Counted from the first letter of the stretch, positions 25,757 to 34,521 are shown. The stretch is 64,000 bases of DNA from Amycolatopsis aidingensis (GCF_018885265.1 NZ_CP076538.1:6360001-6424000), one strand, 5' to 3'. Made by a program: numbers and translations. The notes: generated from the letters alone by a model not told the origin.

Positions 25757-25765
25757 TTTGATAAA

Positions 25766-26286
25766 ATGGCAGACCTGTGCACGGCTCGACAGAGAGGAGG
25801 TGCCTCGGCACCCATCACCTTCAACGCCATGCCGACGCAACGCCGTTTGCGGCCTGCGCCGGTAGTGATCTTCTGGACTCGCGTCGACCGGCCACCTCGT
25901 AGCCACGAGGTGCTCCAACACGAGTTCGGCAAGGCTCACGGTCCTGCCGAACAGCAAGAGTCCAGCACGGCCACGAGCGCCGGCCCCGCACATACGCCGT
26001 CGGGGAGTAGAGGCCCGTTGGTCGTGACAGCTTCGGCGTTCCCAGCTCATTCAACGCACGTCATGGTGCGTGCCCGCGTCGCCACGAAACCCGCCTCGCG
26101 CGGACCGGCGACCGCAGGTGTCGACGGCTGGGAGTGCCCGCTGTGTCGACGGTTCCTGTCGCCGACCAGCACGCCCGCGCCCGTTCTCTGCCGAGCAGGG
26201 AACCTCGCGGAGCGAGGCGGGAGGTGCGCCATGCGCCACCCACGCAACACCCCAGAACCACCAGAGCCCAACTGTCGGTTCCGGCT
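25766..26286 (+). pseudogene. ORF interrupted by the IS30 element, unknown
   Basis: A frame opens at ATG 25766 just after the palindrome and is still open when the IS30 left end begins at 26287. If the IS is removed, the frame appears to continue at 27602 as TGVDTQRPDPTSAAH and stop at 27650. The protein is not recognised; it includes a Cys pair (WECPLCRRF). An internal start at 25829 (MPTQRRLRP) is possible. No ribosome-binding site is obvious before 25766. Codon bias is modest, so the gene may not be real. Confidence 0.35.
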
Positions 26287-27601
26287 GAATACTGACCCCC
26301 TGGTTCCGCTTGGGTTCCAGTGCTTGTCGCAACACTCCTGGTAGAAGAGGGCGTGCTGATGGCGAGGCGTGGAGCGAAGCGGCGGCTGGATCTTGAGTCG
26401 CGGTACTGGCAGTTGATCCTGTCGGGGGTAGGGACGGTCGAGGCGTGCCAGATCATCGGGATCGGCCGTAAGACCGGCTACCGCTGGCGGGCGGAGAACG
26501 GCGGGCTCCCACCTGCGTTGGTCGCCGAGGAGGCCCGTTCGAGCCGATATCTGTCCCGGTCCGAACGGCAGCGGATCGCCACCCTGCGGGCCCAGAAACT
26601 GTCGATCCGGGAGATCGCGCGGCGGATTTGCCGTCACGCTTCCACGGTCAGCCGGGAGCTGCGCCGCAACGTCCGGCCGCATGATCAAGGGCGCTACGAC
26701 GCTGACCTGGCGCATTCCCGGGCCCGGCAACGTGCGCGTCGGCCGCGCCAGGCTCGGTTGATCCAGGATTCGCAGCTGCGGGCGGCCGTGCAGGCGAAGC
26801 TTGAGCTGGAGTGGAGTCCCGAGCAGATCGCCAACTATCTGCGGTCCGCTTTCCCTGATCACGCCAGCTGGCACGTGTGCCACGAAACGATCTACCAAGC
26901 GCTCTACCACGGTGGCAAGGGCGGTCTGAGCCGCCGGCTCACGCAGCGTCTGCGTACCGGCCGGGCGTTGCGCAAGCGTCGCCGCCGCGCTGATCAGCGA
27001 CGGAGCCGGTTCGTCGCGCCCACTCTGCTGATCGAGCACCGCCCGGCGGCGGCCCACGAGCGGACCCGCGTTGGTGATTGGGAAGGTGACCTCATCGTGG
27101 GCCGCGGCAACCAGTCGGCCATCGCCACCCTTGTCGACCGCTCCAGCCGCCTCCTGCGTCTGGTTCACCTGCCCGGCAACCGCGGCGCCGACACGGTCCG
27201 CGACGCCCTGATCGCTGTCCTGGGCGCCCTTCCCGAAGCAGCGCGACTGACGTTGACCTGGGACCAAGGATCCGAAATGGCCTACCACGAACAGATCGCA
27301 CCGCTGCTGCGTGAAGGTGTGTTCTTCGCGCACCCAGGAAGTCCATGGCAGCGCGGCACGAACGAGAACACGAATGGCTTGCTGCGCCAGTACTTTCCCA
27401 AACGCACCGACCTCGCGATCCATACGCCCGAGCACCTCGGCATGGTCGAGCACAAGCTCAACCACCGGCCACGCAAGACACTCGGATGGCGGACACCCGC
27501 CGAGGTCTTCCACAACGCCGTGGCATCATAGACCCCGTCACCGTTGCGACGACCGCTCGAATTCGCCCTGGAACCCAAGCGGACCAGGCGGGTCACGATT
27601 C
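26287..27601 (+). mobile_element. IS30-family insertion sequence
   Basis: Imperfect terminal inverted repeats of about 28 bp lie at 26293-26320 and 27568-27595, sharing CCGCTTGGGTTCCAG; the match can be extended outward by GAAT/ATTC to 26287 and 27601. The single transposase gene fills the interior. No clear target duplication was found at either boundary. Confidence 0.8.
26359..27531 (+). CDS. IS30-family transposase
   Basis: 390 residues from ATG 26359. The N-terminal part has the IS30 helix-turn-helix (SRSERQRIATLRAQKLSIRE followed by IARRICRHASTVSRELRRN), then SPEQIANYLRSAFPD and CHETIYQALY. The DDE catalytic core shows the first Asp in RVGDWEGDLIVG, the second in LTLTWDQGSEMAYH and the Glu in GTNENTNGLLRQYFPK. 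Length and motif order are those of intact IS30 transposases, so the copy may be active. Confidence 0.93.
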   Translation: MARRGAKRRLDLESRYWQLILSGVGTVEACQIIGIGRKTGYRWRAENGGLPPALVAEEARSSRYLSRSERQRIATLRAQKLSIREIARRICRHASTVSRELRRNVRPHDQGRYDADLAHSRARQRARRPRQARLIQDSQLRAAVQAKLELEWSPEQIANYLRSAFPDHASWHVCHETIYQALYHGGKGGLSRRLTQRLRTGRALRKRRRRADQRRSRFVAPTLLIEHRPAAAHERTRVGDWEGDLIVGRGNQSAIATLVDRSSRLLRLVHLPGNRGADTVRDALIAVLGALPEAARLTLTWDQGSEMAYHEQIAPLLREGVFFAHPGSPWQRGTNENTNGLLRQYFPKRTDLAIHTPEHLGMVEHKLNHRPRKTLGWRTPAEVFHNAVAS

Positions 27602-27723
27602 GACCGGCGTTGACACCCAACGACCCGATCCCACTTCGGCCGCCCACTGACCCTACCGGCGCTGCCCGACGACGGCGAGCAGCGGACACGAACTGGGAGA
27701 TCGAACGCGTCGAGACCACACCA

Positions 27724-27825
27724 ATGACGCCCGAGCAATACGAGACCGCCGTGTCCACGCTCGCCACCTTGATCACGCAGTGGCTGCGGGACACCCGACA
27801 GCAACCCGACGACCAGGCGGCCTGA
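27724..27825 (+). CDS. Possible small protein upstream of the recombinase genes
   Basis: 33 codons (MTPEQYETAVSTLATLITQW, then a charged tail). Good third-position G/C and a helical amphipathic protein suggest a small gene, but no clear ribosome-binding site is seen. Small helical proteins of this kind often precede large serine recombinase genes and some are excision factors; that link is speculative here. Confidence 0.35.
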   Translation: MTPEQYETAVSTLATLITQWLRDTRQQPDDQAA

Positions 27826-27886
27826 ACTCGCCGCCAACCGATGGTCGACCGCTCGAAGACCCGTGACACCGAGAGGAGTTGGAACC

Positions 27887-28171
27887 ATGTGGCCATCCGC
27901 AACCACACGACGCACCAAGAACGCCGCGATGAGCACGACGGGTGCCGTCCGGGCGTGCACCTACATCCGATGCACCACTGAGGAGCCCCGACCCCGCTCG
28001 ATCGACGCCCAAGCCGCCAGCATCCGCGCCTTCATCGCCACCCAGCCGAGCTGGCACCTGATCGAACCCGCCGAGGACACCGCGGTGGCCAACACCGCCC
28101 GAGCCGACTCGGCCCGAGGCCACCGCAGGCACACCGGGGTTACACCGCCGCCCCCATCCGCAAGTGCGTGA
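27887..28171 (+). pseudogene. Truncated serine-recombinase N-terminus without the catalytic Ser
   Basis: 94 codons from ATG 27887 with GAGGAG upstream. The protein parallels the start of the full-length recombinase that follows: TRRTKNAAMSTTGAVRACTY against AQRTKKAAMTTLGEDVRVGV, then RSIDAQAASIRAFIATQPSW against YSIEAQDTRLAAYIDSQPGW. The catalytic serine of RRSTDD is replaced (RCTTEE) and the protein ends before the rest of the resolvase domain. Probably a tandem duplication remnant, though it keeps a ribosome-binding site and an open frame. Confidence 0.6.
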
Positions 28172-28228
28172 GCGTCGGCCTCGCGCCATCCAGAAACCCA
28201 CAACGGAAACCTGTAAGGAGTTTGAGCA

Positions 28229-29920
28229 ATGGCGCGATCCGCAACCGCGCAGCGTACGAAGAAAGCTGCGATGACCACGCTGGGCGAAGACGTGCGGGTC
28301 GGCGTCTACGTCCGGCGCTCCACCGACGACGAACATCAACCCTACTCGATCGAGGCCCAAGACACCCGTCTGGCCGCCTACATCGACTCCCAACCCGGCT
28401 GGCGCCTCGTCAAACGATTTCCCGACGACGCCTCGGGCGCAAGCATCGACAAGCGGCCCGGCCTGGCCAAGGCGATAGCCGCGGCCCGAGCCGGCCTCAT
28501 CGACGTCCTCCTCGTCTACCGAGTCGATCGCTTCAGCCGCAACCTGCGCGACATGGTCACCCTGCTCGACGAACTGGACCAAGTCGGCGTCGTGTTCCGC
28601 TCGGCCACCGAGCCATTCGACACCAGCACACCGATGGGACGGATGCTGGTGCAGATGCTCGGCATGTTCGCCCAGTTCGAACGCGACACCATCATCGACC
28701 GGGTCATCGCCGGCATGGAACGCAAGGCATCCAAGGGAAAATGGAAAGGCGGGCGCCGTCCCTTCGGCTACACCGTCAACAAGGACACCCACCAGCTCAT
28801 CCCGCACAAGGACGAAGGGGCGATCGTCCGGTTGATCTTCGAGCTGTACACGCGCAAGCGTCTCGGCGGCAAGGTCATCGCCCGCGTTCTTAACGAACGT
28901 GGGCACCGGACCACTACCGGCGGCCGGTGGTCGTCCTACCAAGTGCTGCGCGTCCTAGCCAACCGCGTCTACATCGGCGAACTGAACTTCCGCGGCATCG
29001 CCACCACCGACTGCCACGACGCCATCGTTGACCTGGACGACTTCGAGAAGGCTCAGCAGATCCTGGCCGCTCGCGGTGAGGATTACAGCCACCGTGCCGC
29101 CAACGGCTCGGATTACCAACTCACCGGCAAGATGCGCTGCCCGAAGTGCAACAAGGCCATGATCGGTACCCGCGCCCACGGCAAGACCAAGATCTACCGC
29201 TACTACACCTGCTTTAACAGGTCCCGCTACGACACCGACAAGTGCGACGCCACCCGCATCAACGCCGACGCCATCGAACCCGCGGTGCTCGACGCGCTCA
29301 GCAGCTTCTACCGCGACCATCACCGCCTCATCGCCGACGCGATCACCCGCGCCCAGGCTCAACACCTCGCCGGAGAAGACAACCAACGCGCCGAACTCGC
29401 CACCATCGAAGCCGAACTCACCAAGACCAACCAAGCCATCGACCGCTATCTGGGCGCCTTCGAAAACGGCACCCTGGACGAAGAAGACCTCGCCAGCCGA
29501 CTCGCCACCCTCAAGACCAAGACCAAGCAACTCCGCACCCGCCGCGACGAACTCGCCGATCAGCTCACCGACGCCCCGCAGCCACTCCCGAAGGAGGCAC
29601 TCGCCAACATCGCCAACCACATCTCCGAGATCATCGCCAGCGGCACCGACAACCAACGCAAGGCCCTTATCGAGACCCTGATCGCCGAGATCAAGATCAC
29701 CGCAGCCGACCGCATCGTGCCCGTCTTCCGCATCCCCCAACCGCGAGCAGAAGAAGCCCCCCTCAACGCCACAGAAGCCCCAACCAGAGCAAAAACCCTG
29801 GCCAGAGCCTCTAAGGAAGGAGTTCGTGCAATGACTAATTTGGTGGAGCTGAGGGGAATCGAACCCCTGACCTTCTCGATGCGAACGAGACGCGCTACCA
29901 ACTGCGCTACAGCCCCTTGA
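28229..29920 (+). CDS. Large serine recombinase (integrase) of the element
   Basis: 563 codons from ATG 28229, with AAGGAG upstream. The resolvase domain has VYVRRSTDDE with the catalytic Ser, YRVDRFSRNLRDM and GRMLVQMLGMFAQFERD. The 'Recombinase' domain follows (GGRRPFGYTVNKD … GRWSSYQVLRVLANRVYIGE), then a zinc ribbon (CPKCNKAM … YYTC … DKC) and a coiled coil (about 385-475). The natural end is unclear: the frame runs through the whole tRNA-Ala gene on the opposite strand and stops 4 nt beyond it. Catalyses site-specific integration and, with a partner, excision. Confidence 0.92.
   Translation: MARSATAQRTKKAAMTTLGEDVRVGVYVRRSTDDEHQPYSIEAQDTRLAAYIDSQPGWRLVKRFPDDASGASIDKRPGLAKAIAAARAGLIDVLLVYRVDRFSRNLRDMVTLLDELDQVGVVFRSATEPFDTSTPMGRMLVQMLGMFAQFERDTIIDRVIAGMERKASKGKWKGGRRPFGYTVNKDTHQLIPHKDEGAIVRLIFELYTRKRLGGKVIARVLNERGHRTTTGGRWSSYQVLRVLANRVYIGELNFRGIATTDCHDAIVDLDDFEKAQQILAARGEDYSHRAANGSDYQLTGKMRCPKCNKAMIGTRAHGKTKIYRYYTCFNRSRYDTDKCDATRINADAIEPAVLDALSSFYRDHHRLIADAITRAQAQHLAGEDNQRAELATIEAELTKTNQAIDRYLGAFENGTLDEEDLASRLATLKTKTKQLRTRRDELADQLTDAPQPLPKEALANIANHISEIIASGTDNQRKALIETLIAEIKITAADRIVPVFRIPQPRAEEAPLNATEAPTRAKTLARASKEGVRAMTNLVELRGIEPLTFSMRTRRATNCATAP
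29841..29916 (-). tRNA. tRNA-Ala(CGC), attachment-site target
   Basis: The minus strand folds as a cloverleaf: acceptor GGGGCTG/CAGCTCC including the G3-U70 pair that identifies alanine tRNAs, D arm GCGC/GCGC, anticodon loop TTCGCAT (anticodon CGC), T arm CAGGGGTTCGATTCCCCT, and an encoded CCA at 29843-29841. The element abuts its 3' end, so the tRNA spans the right attachment site. Confidence 0.95.
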
Positions 29921-29933
29921 TGGAAGCTCGACG

Positions 29934-29939
29934 AGCATA
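29934..29939 (-). promoter_or_regulatory. -10 box of tRNA-Ala
   Basis: TATGCT on the minus strand, 17 nt upstream of the first tRNA base. It lies on the chromosomal side, so the tRNA keeps its promoter when the element integrates. Confidence 0.5.
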
Positions 29940-29973
29940 ACAGCCCGTGCCGACCCGCCGGACGGGTGGGTGC

Positions 29974-30882
29974 CTACTCGCCTGCCGCCCGCCGGAAGGG
30001 GACGGAGCCCGGCTCGTCCAGCTCGTGGAAGGCCGGGTCCTCGTCGTCGGGGTCCACCACGACGGCGTTCTGCCGGGTGCGGGCGGTCGGCATGGGCTTG
30101 CGCTCCACACCGGGGATGTCCCTGCGCGGCGGCGTGGGCCGGGCCGGGGCAGAGGCAGGCGCCTCCCGAGGCTCCGGGCGGGCGGCGTGACCGGAGGCGT
30201 TGAGCCTGGCCATCCGCCGCTGCCGGATCTCCTCCTCGATCCGGACCTGCCTGCGCAGGTAGACCAGGTACCCCACCAGCACGAGGTCGACGGCACCGTG
30301 CAACCACCACAGCACCGGCAGCAGGAATCCGGCGAGCACACCGGTGACCACCGCCACCAGCAACAAGGCGACCACCACGCGCTGCCGGTAGGCGTACTTG
30401 GCGCGGGCGGCGATCTCGGCGGCCTCGGGATCGAACCCGCCTCGGCCAGGGCGATACTGCCGGCCCGCACCGGCCGCCCGGTCGGACCCGCCGGTAGCGC
30501 GCTGGCGCGCGGGCTCCTCGGGTGCCATCGGTTCCTCGTCGGGGAGGTCTTCGAGGTCATCATCGAGATCGGCGTCGAAGCCGTCCTCGAAGTCCTCGTC
30601 GAGGTCGGCCGGGTCGTCGACGTCCCCGGCATCGTAGTGCGCCACGCCCGGGGTGTCCTCGTCCTCGACCGGCGTGTCCCTTTCTGACTGCGCGTTTTCG
30701 GACAAGGCGAACTCCTCCCGGCGACTGACGAACGCGCCGTTCCCCCTCCCGCTGCGCACGACTCTGGCCGCCAATGCGGAATCATTGGTCCGTGCGATTT
30801 CCTGGCGCTTGCGCGCGATCATCGGAACAAGAACGACGAGCCATGCCGCGGCCAGCGCGACAATGATCAACGAGCTCGGCAT
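29974..30882 (-). CDS. sepX: Divisome membrane protein SepX/GlpR (gephyrin-like Glp receptor)
   Basis: 302 residues from ATG 30882 (GGAGG 9 nt upstream). An N-terminal membrane helix (LIIVALAAAWLVVLVPMIAR) leads into a long acidic, disordered region (EDFEDGFDADLDDDLEDLPD), then two close membrane helices (VVVALLLVAVVTGVLAGFLL and DLVLVGYLVYLRRQV), and a basic/proline tail. This layout and the place after galU, a MoeA-like gene and a RimJ-like gene match SepX (Streptomyces) and GlpR (Corynebacterium), membrane proteins of cell division. First chromosomal gene beyond the integrated element. Confidence 0.8.
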   Translation of the reverse strand: MPSSLIIVALAAAWLVVLVPMIARKRQEIARTNDSALAARVVRSGRGNGAFVSRREEFALSENAQSERDTPVEDEDTPGVAHYDAGDVDDPADLDEDFEDGFDADLDDDLEDLPDEEPMAPEEPARQRATGGSDRAAGAGRQYRPGRGGFDPEAAEIAARAKYAYRQRVVVALLLVAVVTGVLAGFLLPVLWWLHGAVDLVLVGYLVYLRRQVRIEEEIRQRRMARLNASGHAARPEPREAPASAPARPTPPRRDIPGVERKPMPTARTRQNAVVVDPDDEDPAFHELDEPGSVPFRRAAGE

Positions 30883-31017
30883 CTCCCGTCACCTCCCCCG
30901 ACTACGACTCCGGTAGTCACGCTAGCCACAGGAGTAACAGATCGGGCGGAGCCACGCCGAAACGGATCTTGAAAAGGAGTCACCGAATACGGTGAAGATC
31001 ACGAGGGGTGTGTAACG

Positions 31018-31692
31018 CTAGCCGGCGTGCTCGGCCAGCCCAGCGGCGATGATCCGGCGCACCAGCCCCTCGCCGGTCTCCTCCGCGGTCAGCGCGAAAC
31101 ACAGGTGGTCACGCCAGTCCCCGGCGACATCCAGGTAGCGCTGGAACAGCCCTTCCTTCCGGAAGCCCACCTTGTCCAGCACCCGCAGGCTCGCGGTGTT
31201 CTCCGGCCGCACGGTTGCCTCGATCCGGTGCAATCCCGCCTCACCGAACGCGTGGTCGACGGCCAGCGCCACGGCGCCGGTCGCCAGTCCCTTCCCGGCC
31301 AGCTCCGCCGACACCCAGTAGCCGATCCACGCCGAGCGCAGCGAGGACCTGATCACGTTGCCCAGGGTGAGCTGCCCGGCGAGCCGCCCGTCCAGGGTGA
31401 TCGCGAACGGCAGGCAGTGCCCCCGCCTGGCCAGCCCACGCAGCGCCCACCACTGCGGCAACCATGCCGACAGCCCGTTGCGCTCCTGCCAGGTCCCGGC
31501 GGAGGTCGGCTCCCAGTTCTCCAGGTAGGTCCGGTCCCGCAGCCGGATACGGCTCCACTCCGCACCGTCCCGCAGCCGCACCGGCCGCAGCGCGAGCTCC
31601 CCTCCCGCTACCCGCAGCGGGCCCGGCCTCGCCGGCCAGCCCGGATGGCGCGGTTCGACCGCGTACTGCGTGGGATGCCCAGGCGTGGACAT
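31018..31692 (-). CDS. RimJ/RimL-type GNAT acetyltransferase
   Basis: 224 residues from ATG 31692; a GTG two codons earlier is an alternative. The protein has the GNAT layout of RimJ homologues: LRPVRLRDGAEWSRIRLRDR, LTLGNVIRSSLRSAWIGYWV, the acetyl-CoA loop AGKGLATGAVALAVDHAF and ENTASLRVLDKVGFRKEGLF. It lies 13 nt downstream of the glp gene and belongs to the galU-glp-rimJ-sepX group conserved in actinobacteria. Substrate unknown; N-terminal protein acetylation is the family's usual role. Confidence 0.85.
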   Translation of the reverse strand: MSTPGHPTQYAVEPRHPGWPARPGPLRVAGGELALRPVRLRDGAEWSRIRLRDRTYLENWEPTSAGTWQERNGLSAWLPQWWALRGLARRGHCLPFAITLDGRLAGQLTLGNVIRSSLRSAWIGYWVSAELAGKGLATGAVALAVDHAFGEAGLHRIEATVRPENTASLRVLDKVGFRKEGLFQRYLDVAGDWRDHLCFALTAEETGEGLVRRIIAAGLAEHAG

Positions 31693-31705
31693 ATCCACCC
31701 CGACG

Positions 31706-32992
31706 TTACGCGCGCTGCGCGAGGAAGGTCACGTTCACCTGCTCGCCCGCGGCCACCTCCGTAAGCTCCTCCTCCACGGTGATCAGGCAGTTCGCCTCGG
31801 CAAGCGAGGCCAGCAGGTGCGCGCCAGAGGTCCCCAGCGGCTGCACCAGGTACTCCCCGTTGGACTCGTCCCGCAGCAACTGCCCCCGCAGGAAGCCCTT
31901 GCGGCCTGCGGCCGAGGTGATCGGGGAGAGCAGCCGGGCACCGACCACCCTGCGATGCGGGTTGCGGGTGCCCCGCGCCAGCCGGATCAGCGGCCGGATC
32001 AGCACCTCGAACACCACCAGCGCGCTCATCGGGTTCGCGGGCAGCAGGAAGGTCGGCACCGAGTCCGGGCCGAGCCTGCCGAAGCCCTGCACCGAACCGG
32101 GATGCATGGCGACCCGGGTCATATCGATCCGGCCGAGGTCGGACAGGGTGGCCCGGACCTCCTCGCCCGCGTTCCCGCCCGCGCCGCCCGCCACCACGAC
32201 GACCTCGGACATCAGCAGCCTGCCCTCGACGGTCTCGCGCAGCTTGCGCGCGTCACTCGGCACGATGCCGACCCTGCTGACCTCGGCGCCCGCGTCCCGC
32301 GCGGCCGCGGCCAGCGCGTAGGAGTTGACGTCGTACACCTGGCCCACCGAGGGCGTGCGGTCGATGTCCACCAGCTCGTCGCCCACGGAGACCACCGACA
32401 CCCGGGGCCGCGGGTACACCAGCACCTTGGATCGCCCGACCGCGGCGAGCAGCCCGACCTGCGCGGAACCGATGGTGTCGCCCTGCCGCACCGCCACGTC
32501 GCCGATCTGCACGTCCTCCCCGGTGCGGCGCACGTACCCGGCCGATGGCACCCCCTGGTGCACGGTCACCCGGGCCTGATGGCCGTCGGAGTAGGCGGTA
32601 GGCACCACCGCATCGGCCAGGGTGGGCAGCGGGGCACCGGTGGCGACCCGCACCGCCTGCCCCGGCTGCAGCCGCCGGGGCTGCCGGGACCCGGCCGGGA
32701 TCTCCCCGACCACCGGCAGCTGCACCGGCTCCTCGCCAGCGGTGCGCACGTCCACGCTGCGCACCGCGTAGCCGTCCACCGCGGCCTGGTCGAAGCCGGG
32801 CAGGGCGTCCTCGGCCACGACCTCCTCGGCGCACAGCAGCCCTTGAGCCTCCGAGATCGCCACCCGCACCGGCCGCGGGCGCACCGCGGCGTCGAGCACG
32901 AGGGAGAGCTGCCGGTCGACCGGGCGGAACTCGGTCGCGGGCTCGGTCGCGTCCGGTTTCTCAGTGGCGTAGGTCGGCTCGGGTCCGGTCAT
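31706..32992 (-). CDS. glp: Gephyrin/MoeA-like protein Glp
   Basis: 428 residues; the start overlaps the galU stop. MoeA domain order is clear: FDQAAVDGYAVRS, GQAVRVATGAPLPTLADAVV, then VVSVGDELVD and DVNSYALAAAARDAGAEV. The central motif, GG(T/V)SVG(D/E) in active MoeA, reads VAGGAGGNAGEEV, and the later PGKP loop reads HPGSVQGFG, so molybdenum insertion is doubtful. In Corynebacterium the orthologous Glp works with its membrane receptor GlpR in division. The neighbouring sepX/glpR gene supports that role here. Confidence 0.85.
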   Translation of the reverse strand: MTGPEPTYATEKPDATEPATEFRPVDRQLSLVLDAAVRPRPVRVAISEAQGLLCAEEVVAEDALPGFDQAAVDGYAVRSVDVRTAGEEPVQLPVVGEIPAGSRQPRRLQPGQAVRVATGAPLPTLADAVVPTAYSDGHQARVTVHQGVPSAGYVRRTGEDVQIGDVAVRQGDTIGSAQVGLLAAVGRSKVLVYPRPRVSVVSVGDELVDIDRTPSVGQVYDVNSYALAAAARDAGAEVSRVGIVPSDARKLRETVEGRLLMSEVVVVAGGAGGNAGEEVRATLSDLGRIDMTRVAMHPGSVQGFGRLGPDSVPTFLLPANPMSALVVFEVLIRPLIRLARGTRNPHRRVVGARLLSPITSAAGRKGFLRGQLLRDESNGEYLVQPLGTSGAHLLASLAEANCLITVEEELTEVAAGEQVNVTFLAQRA

Positions 32993-33894
32993 GAGCGTAG
33001 TGTTCCGATTCGTTCTGTCAGCCAGGTACGCAAGGATGGCCCGTACTCAGGATCCTCGAGCGCGAAGTCCACCGCAGCACGAAGGAACCCGCCAGGGTTG
33101 CCGAGGTCGTGTCTGCCGCCCCGGTGGACCACGACGTGCACCGGATGCCCCTCCTCGATCAGCAGCGCGACGGCGTCGGTCAGCTGCAGCTCACCGCCCG
33201 AGCCGGGGGTGATCCGGCCGAGCGCGTCGAAGACCGCCCGGTCCAGCAGGTACCTGCCCGCCGCGGCGAAGGTGGATGGTGCCTGGTCCGGAGCCGGCTT
33301 CTCCACCATCCCGTGCACGCGCTTGACGTCGTCATCCGCGGTGTCGGCGACGTCGAACACCCCGTAGGCGGAGATCTGCTCGCGAGGCACGTCGAAGGCG
33401 CACAGCACGCTGCCACCATGCGCGGCGCGCACCTCGGCCATCCGGCTGAGCACCCCGGTCGGCAGTACCAGGTCGTCCGGCAGCAGCACCGCCACGCAGC
33501 CGTCCTCGGGGTCGAGGTTGGGTTCGGCCTGCGCCACGGCGTGCCCGAGCCCGAGCGCCTCGTGCTGGATCGCCACCTCGACGTCCAGCAGCCCCGGCCC
33601 CCTGCGCACCTTCTCCAGCAGTGCGGTCTTGCCCTTGCGCTCCAGGGTCTCCTCCAGCTCGGGGGAGCCACGGAAGTAGTTGACCACCGCCTCCTTGCCA
33701 GGGGAGGTCACGATCACCAGGCGTTTCGCGCCGGAGTCCGCGGCCTCGCCTGCCACCAGCTCGATCCCCGGGGTGTCCACCACGGGAAGCAGCTCCTTGG
33801 GCACGGCCTTGGTGGCCGGCAGAAACCTGGTACCAAGGCCTGCGGCCGGCACGATCGCGGTTCGGAACGTCTGGTCTGTTTCGGCGCCCGTCAT
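32989..33894 (-). CDS. galU: UTP-glucose-1-phosphate uridylyltransferase
   Basis: 301 residues from ATG 33894; upstream GTG starts would overlap the divergent gene. The nucleotidyltransferase signature AIVPAAGLGTRFLPATKAVP with KELLPVVDTP, then LPDDLVLP with the metal-binding Asp pair and VEKPAPDQAPS, identify GalU. It makes UDP-glucose for cell-wall sugars. First gene of the leftward operon with glp (4-nt overlap), rimJ-like and sepX genes. Confidence 0.93.
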   Translation of the reverse strand: MTGAETDQTFRTAIVPAAGLGTRFLPATKAVPKELLPVVDTPGIELVAGEAADSGAKRLVIVTSPGKEAVVNYFRGSPELEETLERKGKTALLEKVRRGPGLLDVEVAIQHEALGLGHAVAQAEPNLDPEDGCVAVLLPDDLVLPTGVLSRMAEVRAAHGGSVLCAFDVPREQISAYGVFDVADTADDDVKRVHGMVEKPAPDQAPSTFAAAGRYLLDRAVFDALGRITPGSGGELQLTDAVALLIEEGHPVHVVVHRGGRHDLGNPGGFLRAAVDFALEDPEYGPSLRTWLTERIGTLRS

Positions 33895-33915
33895 GGGCGC
33901 AAAGCCTAACCTGGG

Positions 33916-34521
33916 GTGGTGCACGGTTGCGGCAATGAGCGCCCCGGCAAGGCCGAGTGGCGCAAATGGTTGACGGCCCGGCGGGCGGAGGTCTCCGTCC
34001 AGCAGCGGGTCAGTGAGGCGAGCGCACTGGCCACGGCGGTGGCGGAGATCACGGCGGAGGTGGCCTGCTGTTACCTCCCGTTCGGGACCGAACCCGGTTC
34101 ACTCGCGTTGCTCGACATGCTGCGCGAGCGCGGGACCAGGGTGCTGCTCCCGGTGGTGCCCAGGGAGCCTGGACCGCTGGACTGGGCCGAGTACACCGGG
34201 ACATCCAGCCTGGTCAACGGCAGGTTCCGCGGGCTACTGGAACCCTCGGGCACGCGGCTGGGTCCGGCCGCCCTCGGCACGGCCTCCCTGGTGCTGGTGC
34301 CCGCGCTGGCGGTGGACCACTCCGGGGTGCGGCTGGGCAGGGGCGCGGGCTACTACGACCGCTCGCTCGGTTTCGCCGCGCCGGAGGCCCAGCTGGTGGC
34401 CGTGGTCCGGGACGCCGAGCTGGTCGAGCAGCTGCCCGCGGAGGAGCACGACATCCGGATGGCCGCCGCACTTACCCCCGGACGGGGGATAGTCCGGCTG
34501 CCTTACCCCGATCCGGTGTGA
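33916..34521 (+). CDS. 5-formyltetrahydrofolate cyclo-ligase
   Basis: 201 residues; GTG 33916 or 33919 are the possible starts, 22 nt from the divergent galU. The family pattern is complete: an N-terminal basic helix (KAEWRKWLTARRAEVS), CCYLPFGTEPGSLALLDMLR, VLLPVVP, VPALAVDHSGVRLGRGAGYY, and DRSLGF. It converts 5-formyl-THF to 5,10-methenyl-THF using ATP in the cytoplasm. The gene order next to galU and the FmdB-type gene matches mycobacteria. Confidence 0.9.
   Translation: MVHGCGNERPGKAEWRKWLTARRAEVSVQQRVSEASALATAVAEITAEVACCYLPFGTEPGSLALLDMLRERGTRVLLPVVPREPGPLDWAEYTGTSSLVNGRFRGLLEPSGTRLGPAALGTASLVLVPALAVDHSGVRLGRGAGYYDRSLGFAAPEAQLVAVVRDAELVEQLPAEEHDIRMAAALTPGRGIVRLPYPDPV

Noticed and set aside
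1..29840. Second copy of the tRNA-Ala 3' end marking the left boundary of the element
   Set aside because: Reading the left part for GAGGGGAATCGAACC and close variants found no copy; the left attachment site is probably outside the window or too short to recognise.
28955..30310. A 451-codon minus-strand frame over the integrase, tRNA and sepX
   Set aside because: It crosses the tRNA gene and is a Gly/Val-rich shadow of the integrase; no motif or start signal.
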